The notes: generated by a model from the sequence alone, not told the origin. A DNA stretch of 64,000 nt from Rossellomorea sp036867415 (GCF_036867415.1 NZ_JBAJHU010000002.1:124001-188000), one strand, 5' to 3'; counted from the first letter of the stretch, positions 1 through 9,302 are shown. Numbers and translations: made by a program.

Positions 1-259
1 CTCACGTTATATACAGGGCATGCCTGATTTTCTCGACTTCCAAAATATTTGCCAAGTCTACTAACTTTATCAGAAAGGCTATTTTCTTCGCGTACTCTTA
101 AAAACCAATACAGTTAGGATTCTTAAATGTGGGAAAACTATTCATCGTTCCTTTACAAAACCACGAGTTCAATGAAATATTTTCTGAAAAATAGTTTAAA
201 AAATAGATTTGAACAAATAATACAAGGAGCATAGAACTAAACTGCGGAGGGTGTTTAAA
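1..259. other. Leader region before the acetolactate synthase-like gene
   Basis: No convincing coding region is seen here. The stretch is AT-rich and contains the putative promoter region of the following gene, but no -35/-10 pair stands out enough to call. A clear ribosome binding site (GGAGG, 246-250) lies 9 nt before the ATG at 260. The upstream gene lies outside the window. Confidence 0.5.
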
Positions 260-1891
260 ATGAGAGTTGCTGAATTACTCGTTAGGTGTCTTGAACATGA
301 GGGAGTTAAATATATATTTGGTGTACCTGGCGAGGAAAACTTGGACATTATGGATGCACTTTTAGATTCGAGTATTGAATTTATCGTAACCAGGCACGAA
401 ACTAGTGCGGCGTTTATGGCTGGCACATATGGAAGACTCACAGGTAAACCCGGTGTCTGTTTGGCAACTTTAGGGCCAGGTGCAACAAATCTTTTAACTG
501 GTGTAGCTAATGCCAATATGGACCTCAATCCGCTAATTGCAATCACCGGTCAAGCGGGTTTAGATCGTCAACATAAAATCTCTCATCAATATTATGATTT
601 AGTTTCAATTTATGAACCTGTAACGAAATGGAATGCCCAGATTAAAACGGGTGATATCGTACCCGAAGTAGTTCGTAAAGCCCTTCAAGTGGCTACTCAG
701 GAAAAACCCGGTGCTACTCACATTGATCTACCTGAAGATATTGCAGGTATGGAAATTCAAGCTTTTCCGTTAGAAATCATCAATCACTCTTTATCAGAAG
801 CTGGTGATCATGTTATACAAGAAGGTGCTAAAATCATCGAACAGGCTAAGAATCCACTGATTTTAGCCGGAAATGGGATAACTAGAGGACGTGCTTCCGA
901 CAGTTTACTCAACCTTGTTGAAAAAACGAATATTCCTGTAGTCCATTCTTTTATGGGGAAAGGAGCATTATCTTGCAAAAATGAGCTTAGTTTACTCACG
1001 GCAGGATTAGGCGGTAAAGATTATATTACTTGTGGATTTAAACAGTCTGATTTAGTGATTGCTATCGGGTTTGATATGGCGGAATATCCTCCAGAAAATT
1101 GGAATCCTGACGGCGCCACACCGATTTTGCATATTGATACAGAGGAAGCTGAAACGGATTCAAACTATCCAGTTAAACTAAATGTGATTGGAAGTATAAA
1201 TGAAAACCTTAAGAAGTTAAACCAATCCCTTTCACCTATCGAAAGAGATAATAATTGGGTGAAGAAAGTGCGCCAAAATGCACTAAATGAATTAGAGCAA
1301 TTTAAGGATGATGTAAGTTTCCCGATAAAACCACAGAAAATTATTTCAGATTTGCGGTCTGTTTTAAATGATGACGATATTGTTATATCTGATGTTGGCG
1401 CTCATAAAATGTGGATGGCTAGAATGTACCATACCTATCAACCAAACACTTGTCTAATATCAAACGGCTTAGCATCAATGGGGGTAGCTGTCCCTGGTGC
1501 GATTGCTGCAAAAATGGTACATCCAAATCGTAATGTCGTCGCTGTTTGTGGTGACGGGTCTTTCCAAATGACAGGTGCAGAACTTGAAACAGCTATACGA
1601 CTAAATCTCCCTATTATTGTTTTATTATGGAGAGACGAAGGCTATGGTTTAATAGAGTGGCATCAGCAAAAAAAGTTTAAGCGTGCATCCCATATTAAAT
1701 TTGGTAATCCTGATTTTATACAACTGGCACAATCATATGGATTTGAGGCGATGGGAATACAAAAAGGCGAAGATTTAAAATCAACATTAGAAAAGGCAAT
1801 CGCAATAAATAAACCTGTGTTAATTGATTGTCCGGTTGATTATAGAGAAAACATGAAATTAACTGAAAAATTGGATGATATTCTTTGCTAG
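260..1891 (+). CDS. Acetolactate synthase-like ThDP-dependent enzyme
   Basis: ThDP-dependent enzyme of the acetolactate synthase family (543 aa), expected to condense two pyruvates or a related 2-oxo acid pair in the cytoplasm. The N-terminal PYR domain has the catalytic glutamate in RHETSAAFMAG (Glu47). The C-terminal PP domain has the ThDP/Mg motif GDGSFQMTGAELETA near residue 431, followed by WRDEGYG, where many relatives have W-N-D or W-V-D. The C-terminal VDYRENMKL resembles catabolic AlsS. The ATG at 260 follows GGAGG with good spacing; the GTG at 251 overlaps that site and is rejected. An aldehyde dehydrogenase gene starts 13 nt after the stop, so the two are probably one transcript. 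No regulatory ACT subunit gene is nearby, which argues against the biosynthetic IlvBN type. Family membership is sure; the true substrate is not. Confidence 0.85.
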   Translation: MRVAELLVRCLEHEGVKYIFGVPGEENLDIMDALLDSSIEFIVTRHETSAAFMAGTYGRLTGKPGVCLATLGPGATNLLTGVANANMDLNPLIAITGQAGLDRQHKISHQYYDLVSIYEPVTKWNAQIKTGDIVPEVVRKALQVATQEKPGATHIDLPEDIAGMEIQAFPLEIINHSLSEAGDHVIQEGAKIIEQAKNPLILAGNGITRGRASDSLLNLVEKTNIPVVHSFMGKGALSCKNELSLLTAGLGGKDYITCGFKQSDLVIAIGFDMAEYPPENWNPDGATPILHIDTEEAETDSNYPVKLNVIGSINENLKKLNQSLSPIERDNNWVKKVRQNALNELEQFKDDVSFPIKPQKIISDLRSVLNDDDIVISDVGAHKMWMARMYHTYQPNTCLISNGLASMGVAVPGAIAAKMVHPNRNVVAVCGDGSFQMTGAELETAIRLNLPIIVLLWRDEGYGLIEWHQQKKFKRASHIKFGNPDFIQLAQSYGFEAMGIQKGEDLKSTLEKAIAINKPVLIDCPVDYRENMKLTEKLDDILC

Positions 1892-1904
1892 TAGGAGGCA
1901 TAAA

Positions 1905-3338
1905 ATGCGATATGGTTCAATCATAAATGGTCAAGAACGAGATGAAGATCATCGTGATACCCTAGATGTCATAAACCCGTATAATCAAGAAAAAGTAGCA
2001 GAACTCGCCCTTGCAAATAGTACGGATCTCGAAGATGCAGTAAATAATAGCTTCGATACCTTTCACTCAACAATGAAAAAATTGCCGGCTCATCAACGCG
2101 CAGACATATTACGGAGGGCTGCTGACTTATTAGAAGAAAAGGAGAAAGACTTTGCTGAAACGATCGTAAAAGAAGCCGGAAAACCAATTAAGTACAGTCG
2201 AGATGAAATTAAAAGGTCCATCCAGGTCATCCGTTTTGCATCTGAACTTGCCAAGAATATTACAGGTGAAGTCCTCCCAATGGATGCAGCTATTGGCGGG
2301 GAAAACCGAATGGGACTTGTTAAACGAATACCATTAGGTGTTATTGGGGCAATTACACCTTTCAACTTTCCACTAAACTTATCTCTCCATAAAATTGCAC
2401 CAGCCATAGCAGCAGGCAACACGATTGTTTTTAAACCTGCTGAAAAAACACCAGTTTCTGCCTATATGTTAGTGAAATTATTTCAAGAGGCTGGTCTTCC
2501 TAATGGTGTTTTAAATTTGGTGTTGGGAACTGGGGAAAAAGTTGGGGAGCCACTTGTCACACATGAAAAAGTGCATAAAATTTCGTTTACAGGTAGTTTA
2601 CCAGTAGGAAGAAAAATCCGAGAATCTGCAGGATTCAAGAAAGTTACGCTGGAATTAGGTTCGAATTCACCAAACATTTTATTTGAAGATGCTAATATTA
2701 AAAGTGCTGTGACTGGTTTAGTGAAAGGAGCCTTTGCCTTTTCAGGACAAGTCTGTATCTCTGCACAAAGAATATTTGTTCATAAGAATATTTATGAGCA
2801 ATTTCTTGAAGAATTTATTAAGCTAACAAAAGCATTAAAGATTGGGGATCCAAAGGATGAAGAAACAGATATCGGTCCAATGATCAATGAAGAAGCAGCA
2901 AAACGTGCCAAACTTTGGATTGATGATGCTGTAGAAAAAGGCGCTAAAATCGAAACGGGTGGTGAACGCTCTGGTACCATACTCACTCCTACAATAATGA
3001 CAAATGTTGATCGTAATATGAAAATCATTGCTGAGGAAGTATTTGCACCGGTGGTATCAGTTATTCCTTTTGATTGTGAAGATGAGGCTATTGAATTTGC
3101 CAATGATTCCATTTACGGTCTGCAGGCAGGTGTTTTTACAAGGGATATTGATCGGGCAATGCGTGTAGCAGACCAATTAGAGATGGGCGGGGTATGGATT
3201 AATGAAATCTCTACATACCGTCAAGATAACCACCCATATGGTGGAGTCAAACAAAGTGGAATTGGCAAAGAAGGGATTAAATATGCAATTGAAGATATGA
3301 CCGAAATGAAATTTATTGGAATAAAATTAAATCCGTAG
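1905..3338 (+). CDS. NAD(P)-dependent aldehyde dehydrogenase family protein
   Basis: Oxidises an aldehyde to the acid with NAD(P) (477 aa, typical ALDH length). Family motifs are in order: PFNFPLNL (cofactor and substrate region), the catalytic glutamate in VTLELGSNSPN (about residue 249; Ser replaces the usual second Gly of LELGG) and the catalytic cysteine in GQVCISAQR (about residue 284), followed by EEVFAPVVSV. The ATG at 1905 is preceded by AGGAGG at 1893-1898; an upstream in-frame ATG at 1875 lies inside the preceding gene and lacks such a site. It is coupled to the acetolactate-synthase-like gene, so it may handle an aldehyde produced or consumed in the same pathway. It resembles lactaldehyde or succinate-semialdehyde dehydrogenases, but substrate cannot be read from sequence. 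Confidence 0.85.
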   Translation: MRYGSIINGQERDEDHRDTLDVINPYNQEKVAELALANSTDLEDAVNNSFDTFHSTMKKLPAHQRADILRRAADLLEEKEKDFAETIVKEAGKPIKYSRDEIKRSIQVIRFASELAKNITGEVLPMDAAIGGENRMGLVKRIPLGVIGAITPFNFPLNLSLHKIAPAIAAGNTIVFKPAEKTPVSAYMLVKLFQEAGLPNGVLNLVLGTGEKVGEPLVTHEKVHKISFTGSLPVGRKIRESAGFKKVTLELGSNSPNILFEDANIKSAVTGLVKGAFAFSGQVCISAQRIFVHKNIYEQFLEEFIKLTKALKIGDPKDEETDIGPMINEEAAKRAKLWIDDAVEKGAKIETGGERSGTILTPTIMTNVDRNMKIIAEEVFAPVVSVIPFDCEDEAIEFANDSIYGLQAGVFTRDIDRAMRVADQLEMGGVWINEISTYRQDNHPYGGVKQSGIGKEGIKYAIEDMTEMKFIGIKLNP

Positions 3339-3343
3339 GATGA

Positions 3344-3375
3344 AAAGAGTTGTCGTTATTGACAACTCTTTGTTT
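3344..3375 (+). terminator. Rho-independent terminator after the ALS/ALDH unit
   Basis: Perfect 11-bp stem AAAGAGTTGTC / GACAACTCTTT (3344-3354 and 3361-3371) with a 6-nt loop GTTATT and a T-rich tail. It lies directly after the aldehyde dehydrogenase stop and closes the two-gene unit. Confidence 0.85.
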
Positions 3376-3429
3376 AGTTGACGGTGCTGACCGTTCTACC
3401 CCGGCTACGGTTAGCATATATCTAACGTC

Positions 3430-3942
3430 CTATTCCCACGCTTTTTTAGTGGTAAAGAAACGGGCTAATTCTTTGCTGGTTCCTCTGTGATGTTTACGTA
3501 ATACAGCCCTTTCTTTTCCTGATTCATGTAATTTTATTTCTTCTTTGGTCTTGGGAATAACTGCTGGAACTTCAGAGGGTTTACCGTCTTCATCTAGGGC
3601 AACAAATGTTAAGAATGCCGTAGCTGCTATTTTTCTATCACCAGTTTTTAAATTCTCTGCAATTATTTTAACAAACACTTCCATAGAGGAAGATCCTGTC
3701 CATGTAACAAAAGATTCAAAGTATACAGAGTCATTTTGTGTGATAGGATTTAAAAAATCAACTGAATCTGTAGATGCCGTTACACACTCTTTTCTTGAAT
3801 GTTTAGCAGCTGAGATGGATGCAATCATATCCACATTACTCATTAATTTGCCGCCGAACAATGTATTGTGGTTATTAACATCGTTGGGGAAAACCCTGCT
3901 GGTTCTCACTACCCTTGATTCATTTACATATTTTGATTCCAT
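3430..3942 (-). CDS. Acyl-CoA thioesterase, hotdog fold (YkhA-like)
   Basis: Cytoplasmic acyl-CoA hydrolase of the BACH/YkhA type (170 aa; YkhA relatives are about 170-180 aa). The hotdog signature NHNTLFGGKLMSNVDMIA lies at about residues 24-41, with the conserved Asn and Asp expected for this family. A second conserved stretch, VDFLNPITQNDSVYFES, forms the central hotdog strand. The ATG at 3942 follows a GGAGG site (GTGGAGG on the minus strand). The gene is monocistronic and points toward the ALDH gene. Its physiological acyl-CoA substrate is not evident. Confidence 0.88.
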   Translation of the reverse strand: MESKYVNESRVVRTSRVFPNDVNNHNTLFGGKLMSNVDMIASISAAKHSRKECVTASTDSVDFLNPITQNDSVYFESFVTWTGSSSMEVFVKIIAENLKTGDRKIAATAFLTFVALDEDGKPSEVPAVIPKTKEEIKLHESGKERAVLRKHHRGTSKELARFFTTKKAWE

Positions 3943-4438
3943 AAGAAAGCCTCCACTTTCATAACTTTATGATAAGCATTAACAATAAATAAGGTTCACA
4001 AACTTAAAATAGTAATTAGCATTGGAATTGCTAGGGAAAGCTAAGATGATTGCTGATTATAGGCTTCCTTAAGGGTTTAGAGATTCAAGAAAACAGTTCA
4101 TATAAGAGAAGTATTATACTATTACCCTAAAAACTAATATGGAGATTATTGATAAAAAGCGGGATCCAAAGGAAATAGGGTGTTTTGCATGAAACGCAAA
4201 CCTATATTTAATTATGCGATTTATTTTCTGTACCCATAGGAACAAACGTAGCTATTATTAGAGGTTCTTTGTAAGTGCACAATGTCCACACCTAATTTAC
4301 TGCCATTCCCTTCGGTCGGTGGGACTTTGATTTGTCTTGCCATCTCATCCCAGAATGACAGTATTGTATGAGCTTCGTGTTCCCCGGGTCGGAGGTTTGC
4401 CTCCAGCTTCATTCAGATGCCAGGTACATAAGAAAAAT
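3943..4438. other. Intergenic region without a recognised gene
   Basis: It contains the 5' region of the thioesterase gene and then about 400 bp with no convincing gene. A GC-richer block at about 4260-4430 has an open minus-strand frame of 63 codons (4221-4412), but no ribosome site and no recognisable protein family. Its composition differs from the AT-rich DNA around it, so it could be a fragment of a mobile element or a structured RNA. Confidence 0.4.
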
Positions 4439-4847
4439 AACGAGGCAGGGACAAAAGTGTTTTAGTCTTAATAAAACCCGAACTGATTTGAACTCTAAGT
4501 TCAAATCAGTTCGGGTTTTTCATTAGATTTGTTTAAATGTCGATTTAGTATACAACTTGTTCGAGCGGTTGATTGGAGTGAGACCTGTCCAGCTCCGGCG
4601 GCTAGAGGCTCGAGTCATAAGCCAAGCCATCCAAAAAGGCAAAGAGCGCCTTTATTGCTGCCCTGTCTTATGCTTGTCGCCTCTGGGCAAGCCGCCTCCG
4701 CTTTTCTAACCGCAGGCTTGACGAGGAGGCTCACGGGCTACCCGCGGAAAGCGAAGTCTTGCACGAAAATCATTAGCGGTATTCAGTGGTCATGCCTGAT
4801 AATGTTCGCCTTTAGGCAGTTGTTTTTTGTTTTGTCCCAGCCTCGTT
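4439..4847. repeat. Composite intergenic repeat with terminal inverted repeats, copy 1
   Basis: A 409-bp element bounded by inverted repeats AACGAGGCAGGGACAAAA (4439-4456) and TTTTGTCCCAGCCTCGTT (4830-4847), matching at 17 of 18 positions. Inside are a perfect 22-bp hairpin (4473-4519), a nested repeat X (about 4585-4707), and a conserved block Y (about 4710-4790, GC-rich, containing CCGCGGAAAGCGAAGTCTTG). Y recurs inverted at about 29730-29870 and, partly, at 15571-15813. No protein is encoded. The structure resembles a non-autonomous element (MITE-like) or a mobile terminator; no target-site duplication is obvious. Confidence 0.7.
4473..4519. terminator. Perfect 22-bp hairpin with T/A tails inside the repeat
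   Basis: The arms at 4473-4494 and 4498-4519 are perfectly complementary over 22 bp with a 3-nt loop (CTA). They end in TTTT on both strands, so the hairpin could terminate transcription in both directions. It lies just inside the left end of the composite repeat. A similar but imperfect hairpin occurs near the right end of copy 3. Confidence 0.65.
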
Positions 4848-4965
4848 GTTTTTCATCTGATTACCTTATGCAATACCTCTTCTTTTTTTTGTGTTTAAAC
4901 CATAAATCAGCACTGGAATTATTGTGGCTGGAGCACGTTGTTTCGTGACGATCATTATCGATATA

Positions 4966-4985
4966 ATTTCATTAACAAATGAAAT
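4966..4985. promoter_or_regulatory. Inverted repeat upstream of putB (possible operator)
   Basis: Perfect 8-bp inverted repeat ATTTCATT-AACA-AATGAAAT, about 70 bp before the proline dehydrogenase start. Position and symmetry fit a regulator site, for instance for the PucR-type activator encoded downstream, but no consensus was available to compare. Confidence 0.3.
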
Positions 4986-5055
4986 AGTTAACAAATTCCT
5001 CGTTTATTCACCCTGGTCTGCAGGGAATGAGTCAATATAAGGAGGTGTGGTGATC

Positions 5056-5973
5056 TTGGAAGCAATAAGCAAGCACTTTTTCTTGTATCTCTCTCACAAT
5101 AAGGCATTGGATCGAATGGCCAAACGGTGGGGATCAAAATTTGGGGCTAACAAGATTATAGGAGGAGTAACCTTTTCACAAGCAATTCCATTGATTACGC
5201 AATTGAACCAGGAGGGATTCCAGGTTACGGTTGATCACCTTGGTGAATTCGTCAATTCCACAGATGTGGCTCGGGAACATGTTCAAGAGTGTATTCAGAA
5301 TATAAGTGCGATCGCTTATCATCAGCTCGACACTGAAATTTCTGTGAAACTGACATCCTTGGGACTGGATATCAGTCATGACCTTGTCATTGAAAACATG
5401 GAATTGATTTTATCCAAGGCAAAGGAAAGTGGAATCACGGTAACTATCGATATGGAAGATTCATCCAGATGCGATGCTATCCTTGAAATTTACAAAACAC
5501 TTCGTCAGAAGTACGAAAACCTGGGGACGGTGATCCAATCCTATCTGTATCGATCAGAGAAGGATATAGATGATCTCCAGCATTTCGCTCCTTATTTGAG
5601 GCTGGTGAAGGGTGCATATAAAGAATCCAGTAAAGTGGCTTTCCCAGAAAAGCAAGCGGTGGACGAGAATCTGAAACACCTCATCAAAAAGCAGCTCTTG
5701 AACGGTCATTATACAGCTGTAGCAAGCCATGATGAAGCGATGATCGATTACACCATCGGTTTAGTGGAAGAACACAAAATCCCGGCTGACCGTTTCGAAT
5801 TTCAAATGCTGTATGGAATGAGGAATCAATTGCAGTCCGATCTAGTGAAAAAAGGTTATACAGTCCGTATTTATCTACCTTACGGGGAGGATTGGTATGG
5901 GTATTTCATGAGACGTCTGGCGGAAAGGCCAGCAAATATTGCGTTTGCGTTGAAGGGAATCTTCAGCAAGTAG
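5056..5973 (+). CDS. putB: Proline dehydrogenase (FAD-dependent)
   Basis: Oxidises L-proline to delta-1-pyrroline-5-carboxylate with FAD, the first step of proline catabolism; normally a membrane-associated monofunctional PRODH in Bacillus. About 305 aa, the family's usual length. Conserved features: VTVDHLGEF near the N-terminus, the barrel strand LRLVKGAYKE, RFEFQMLYGM, and the C-terminal DWYGYFMRRLAERPANI that carries the proline-binding arginines. Start: AAGGAGG (5039-5045) best serves the TTG at 5056, giving a protein that aligns with relatives beginning near EAISKHFFLYLS. GTG codons at 5047 and 5050 lie too close to the site. P5C dehydrogenase follows 57 nt later and completes the pathway to glutamate. 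Confidence 0.88.
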   Translation: MEAISKHFFLYLSHNKALDRMAKRWGSKFGANKIIGGVTFSQAIPLITQLNQEGFQVTVDHLGEFVNSTDVAREHVQECIQNISAIAYHQLDTEISVKLTSLGLDISHDLVIENMELILSKAKESGITVTIDMEDSSRCDAILEIYKTLRQKYENLGTVIQSYLYRSEKDIDDLQHFAPYLRLVKGAYKESSKVAFPEKQAVDENLKHLIKKQLLNGHYTAVASHDEAMIDYTIGLVEEHKIPADRFEFQMLYGMRNQLQSDLVKKGYTVRIYLPYGEDWYGYFMRRLAERPANIAFALKGIFSK

Positions 5974-6030
5974 TTTTTACAATTTTGCAGATAAAAAATT
6001 CAGTATATAAACAGGAAGGAATGTGAAAGA

Positions 6031-7662
6031 ATGAGTAACGGAATTTTCAATATCCCAACACCTAAAAATGAGCCTGGTAATACATATGCTCCAGGTACAA
6101 AAGAAAGAGAAACATTAAAGGCAGAATTAAAGCGCCAATCGGATACCGTAGTCGATATCCCTGTGATTATCAATGGGGAAAATATTAAGACAGATACAGT
6201 GAAGCAAGTGGTTATGCCGCATGATCATCAACATGTTTTGGCAAACTTTTCGCAAGCAGGAGAAAAAGAGCTGCGTGATGCTGTAGAAGCTGCGATGGCT
6301 GCCAAAGAATCATGGGCCAATATGCCATGGCAGCACCGTGCATCCATTTTCCTGAAAGCTGCTGATTTAATCTCCGGTCCATACCGTGACGTCATAAATG
6401 CGGCTACGATGTTAGGTCAATCGAAAACAGCTTATCAAACTGAAATTGATGCTGCACAAGAATTAGCAGATTTCTTACGTTTTGGCGTTGATTATGCCAA
6501 TCAGATTTATCAAATGCAGCCGGATAGCATGAAGAATATTTGGAACCGTTTGGAATACCGTCCATTAGATGGTTTCGTATTGGCCATATCTCCATTCAAC
6601 TTCACAGCAATCGGCGGAAACCTGCCATCTGCTCCAGCTATCATGGGGAACGTAGTCGTTTGGAAACCGGCAACAACTGCTATACTATCAAACTACTACT
6701 TTATGCGTATTTTAGAAGAAGCAGGATTGCCAAAAGGCGTAATCAACTTCGTACCTTCCCGTGGTTCACAAGTATCTGAAGTAGTATTAACAGATCCGCG
6801 TATGTCCGGATTCCATTTTACTGGATCGACAAGTACGTTCCAAACTATTTGGAAAACAGTAGGAGAAAACATTACAAACTATCAATCATATCCTCGTCTG
6901 GTTGGGGAAACTGGTGGAAAAGACTTTGTATTTGCTCACGAAACGGCACAAGCAGACAAAGTAGTAGCTGCCCTTGTCCGCGGAGCGTTTGAATACCAAG
7001 GTCAAAAATGTTCAGCAGCCTCCCGTGCATACATCCCAGCAAGCATATGGGAAGAAGTGAAAGCTGGTGTGTTAGAAGAAACGGCTAAGCTTAAAGCAGG
7101 GGATATCCGAGACTTTACAAACTTCATGGGTGCGGTCATTGATAAACCGGCTTTTGATTCAATCACAAGCTACATCGACTATGCTGCAGATTCTGAGGAA
7201 GCAGAAGTCATTGCCGGTGGCGAGTATGATGATTCTGTCGGCTATTTCGTTCAACCGACAATCATCGTGACTACAAATCCAAACTTTAAAACCATGACAG
7301 AAGAAATTTTCGGACCAGTATTAACGATCTATGTATATGAAAACGATCAATTAGAAGATACATTGACTGCAGTAGATACAGCGTCTATGTATGCATTAAC
7401 AGGCGCGATCTTTGCACAAGATCGTCAAGCTATCATGCACTTGGAACGCCGCTTATCTGGTGCAGCCGGTAACTTCTATATCAACGATAAACCAACCGGT
7501 GCCGTGATTAATCAACAGCCATTCGGCGGTTCCCGCGGTTCCGGTACAAATGATAAAGCAGGCTCTGTCTTTAACATGATCCGCTGGACAAGTCCTCGTA
7601 TCATCAAAGAAAACTTTGCTCCAACTACAGAAATTTCATATCCATTTATGGATGAAGAATAA
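6031..7662 (+). CDS. 1-pyrroline-5-carboxylate dehydrogenase (P5CDH)
   Basis: NAD-dependent oxidation of glutamate-gamma-semialdehyde/P5C to glutamate, the second step of proline use. At 543 aa it matches the long P5CDH subfamily (ALDH4-like) rather than the 515-aa RocA type. Motifs: SPFNFTAIGGNLPSAPA, GFHFTGSTSTF, the catalytic glutamate in VGETGGKDF (about residue 293), the catalytic cysteine in GQKCSAASR (about 327), then EEIFGPVLTI and PFGGSRGSGTNDKAG. It sits directly downstream of proline dehydrogenase, as in Bacillus put operons; no proline permease gene is present between them or after. A weak GGAAGG site precedes the ATG. Confidence 0.92.
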   Translation: MSNGIFNIPTPKNEPGNTYAPGTKERETLKAELKRQSDTVVDIPVIINGENIKTDTVKQVVMPHDHQHVLANFSQAGEKELRDAVEAAMAAKESWANMPWQHRASIFLKAADLISGPYRDVINAATMLGQSKTAYQTEIDAAQELADFLRFGVDYANQIYQMQPDSMKNIWNRLEYRPLDGFVLAISPFNFTAIGGNLPSAPAIMGNVVVWKPATTAILSNYYFMRILEEAGLPKGVINFVPSRGSQVSEVVLTDPRMSGFHFTGSTSTFQTIWKTVGENITNYQSYPRLVGETGGKDFVFAHETAQADKVVAALVRGAFEYQGQKCSAASRAYIPASIWEEVKAGVLEETAKLKAGDIRDFTNFMGAVIDKPAFDSITSYIDYAADSEEAEVIAGGEYDDSVGYFVQPTIIVTTNPNFKTMTEEIFGPVLTIYVYENDQLEDTLTAVDTASMYALTGAIFAQDRQAIMHLERRLSGAAGNFYINDKPTGAVINQQPFGGSRGSGTNDKAGSVFNMIRWTSPRIIKENFAPTTEISYPFMDEE

Positions 7663-7910
7663 TGTAAAAAGGTTTTCGGTTATCTGCGCCTAAAGGCGAG
7701 TTTAATAGTCCGGTACTGATTCCAAAGCCAGTTGCCGGATTACTTGATGCTTCATAAGCAGGCCAAGACCATTTCGGAAAAACTCTTTTGAATGGCAATT
7801 TAAGCTTCTAATGATAAAGGCTCTCCCGACAAGGGGGAGCTTTTCACTTTTCATCCAGGAATTTAACGCTATAATAGGGATAATAACTCTCGCGGAAAGG
7901 TAAGATTCCT
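7663..7910. other. put intergenic region
   Basis: 248 bp separating P5CDH from the PucR-type regulator. It holds a terminator (annotated separately) and a TATAAT-like -10 at 7870-7875, about 40 bp before the regulator start, which suggests the regulator has its own promoter. No short gene is supported. Confidence 0.5.
7816..7850 (+). terminator. Rho-independent terminator after putB-P5CDH
   Basis: Stem GCTCTCCC / GGGGGAGC (7820-7827 and 7833-7840, one G-T wobble) with loop GACAA, extended by A-T pairs and followed by TTTTCACTTTT. It separates the catabolic genes from the regulator gene downstream. Confidence 0.8.
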
Positions 7911-9182
7911 ATGGAAGCAATAGACTTGATCCTGCAGGCAGACGACATCCATAAAGCAACGGAATTGATCAGTTCAAAATTAGGCAACCCTGTGATCATT
8001 GAAAACAAAAATTTCGAATTGATTTCTTACAGTTCCTCTTTCGATAAATTCGATCAAACACAGCAAAAGACGATTCTCACGAAAAAATGTCCGATCTTCA
8101 TCATCGATCGACTAAAAAAAGAAGGCATCGTACACCGACTTGAAAGACACTCTGATCCGATCCGGGTTCAACCTATGGAAGAGTTGGGGTTCCACCAACG
8201 TGTCGTCATTGCCGCAAAGTACCTTGGGAATACGATGGGATATATTTGGGTCCAGGAATCCAGCCAACTTCTCCAAAGTGAAGAGCTTGCTTTCCTTGAA
8301 GAAATCTCCCCTCACCTTGGGAATCTGATCAATGATATTTACGCAAAGGTCAATGTCAAAAAAGGCAAGAAAGAAGAGGTATTGTGGCAGCTCCTTCAGC
8401 ACGAATATGGAAGTGAAAGTCAACTGCGCCATGATGCCTCCCTGGTCAAGCTTACATTGCCGGAACGGTTCACTGTAGCTGTTTTTTCGATAACATCATC
8501 ACAATATAAACCAATGCTCGACCATCTTGAAAGGCTGGTCCACGACTCACACTTCCATACAAATATTTATACATTGAAAACGGAATACCAAGTGATCCTC
8601 GTTCTCTACGGTAAAGCAGATAAACCGTTTTCTTCGCTGGAATTAGCCAGGGATGTGGTCAGAAAGGTCAAAGAACAAACAGGCGAAGAACACTTTTATA
8701 ACTTCTTGATCGGGGTGGGAAAGGAATACGCCTCTTTATATCAAATGAGAAAGAGCTTTTTGGAAGCGTCAGAGGTCATTGAGACCGCAAACTTCATCAC
8801 TCCGCGTCCTGAATCGATGCCGCGGGAATTTGCTCAATTGGGTATTTATCGGTACTTGCCTGCCCTCTATGAAAAAAACACCTCAAAGGATTATTATAGT
8901 GATGACTTGTTGTCATTAATCAAGAATGATGTCAAGAAACAGACAAATCTGCTCCGGACACTTGAAGTGTTCTTGGCGAATGACGGAAAGGGTAAACAAA
9001 CGGCTAATGAATTGTTCATCCATCCGAACACCTTGAATTATCGGATCAAAAAAATACAAGAGCTTACTACGATTGATTTCAATAACTTCAATATGAAAGT
9101 ATACCTATATACTGAATTACTGTTGTTGAACAATGTTGAAGCATATTATCAGCGTTATAAAGATGCTTTGAAAGGAATTTGA
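7911..9182 (+). CDS. putR: PucR-family transcriptional regulator (PutR-like)
   Basis: Likely proline-responsive activator of the upstream put genes. The protein is 423 aa, close to B. subtilis PutR. An N-terminal sensory region (GAF-like, about residues 1-150) precedes a GGDEF-like middle region of the PucR family. The C-terminal helix-turn-helix has the characteristic ANELFIHPNTLNYRIKKIQ at about residues 365-385. The ATG at 7911 has GGAAAGG 10 nt upstream. Its position directly after putB and P5CDH supports a PutR role; the effector is inferred from context only. A terminator follows at about 9275. Confidence 0.82.
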   Translation: MEAIDLILQADDIHKATELISSKLGNPVIIENKNFELISYSSSFDKFDQTQQKTILTKKCPIFIIDRLKKEGIVHRLERHSDPIRVQPMEELGFHQRVVIAAKYLGNTMGYIWVQESSQLLQSEELAFLEEISPHLGNLINDIYAKVNVKKGKKEEVLWQLLQHEYGSESQLRHDASLVKLTLPERFTVAVFSITSSQYKPMLDHLERLVHDSHFHTNIYTLKTEYQVILVLYGKADKPFSSLELARDVVRKVKEQTGEEHFYNFLIGVGKEYASLYQMRKSFLEASEVIETANFITPRPESMPREFAQLGIYRYLPALYEKNTSKDYYSDDLLSLIKNDVKKQTNLLRTLEVFLANDGKGKQTANELFIHPNTLNYRIKKIQELTTIDFNNFNMKVYLYTELLLLNNVEAYYQRYKDALKGI

Positions 9183-9274
9183 TCCCGCAAATAGAGGTTT
9201 ATGAAAACTTTTGACCCTTGGGACCCGACGTAGATTATACCAGCATAGGATATTTATTGAGACGTTTGAGCCGG

Positions 9275-9302
9275 GCCCATCCATTGTGGACTGGGCTTTT
9301 TC
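9275..9302 (+). terminator. Terminator after putR
   Basis: Stem GCCCA-TCCA / TGGA-C-TGGGC with loop TTG and one bulged C (9275-9296), followed by TTTTT. It follows the regulator stop by about 90 bp. Confidence 0.75.

Noticed and set aside
4529..4948. Open frame of 139 codons on the plus strand through the composite repeat
   Set aside because: It runs across the repeat's GC-rich blocks, has no ribosome site and no protein family; openness comes from base composition.
7680..7800. Short protein-like readings in the gap between P5CDH and putR
   Set aside because: Both strands give short open stretches but none has a start with ribosome site or recognised family.
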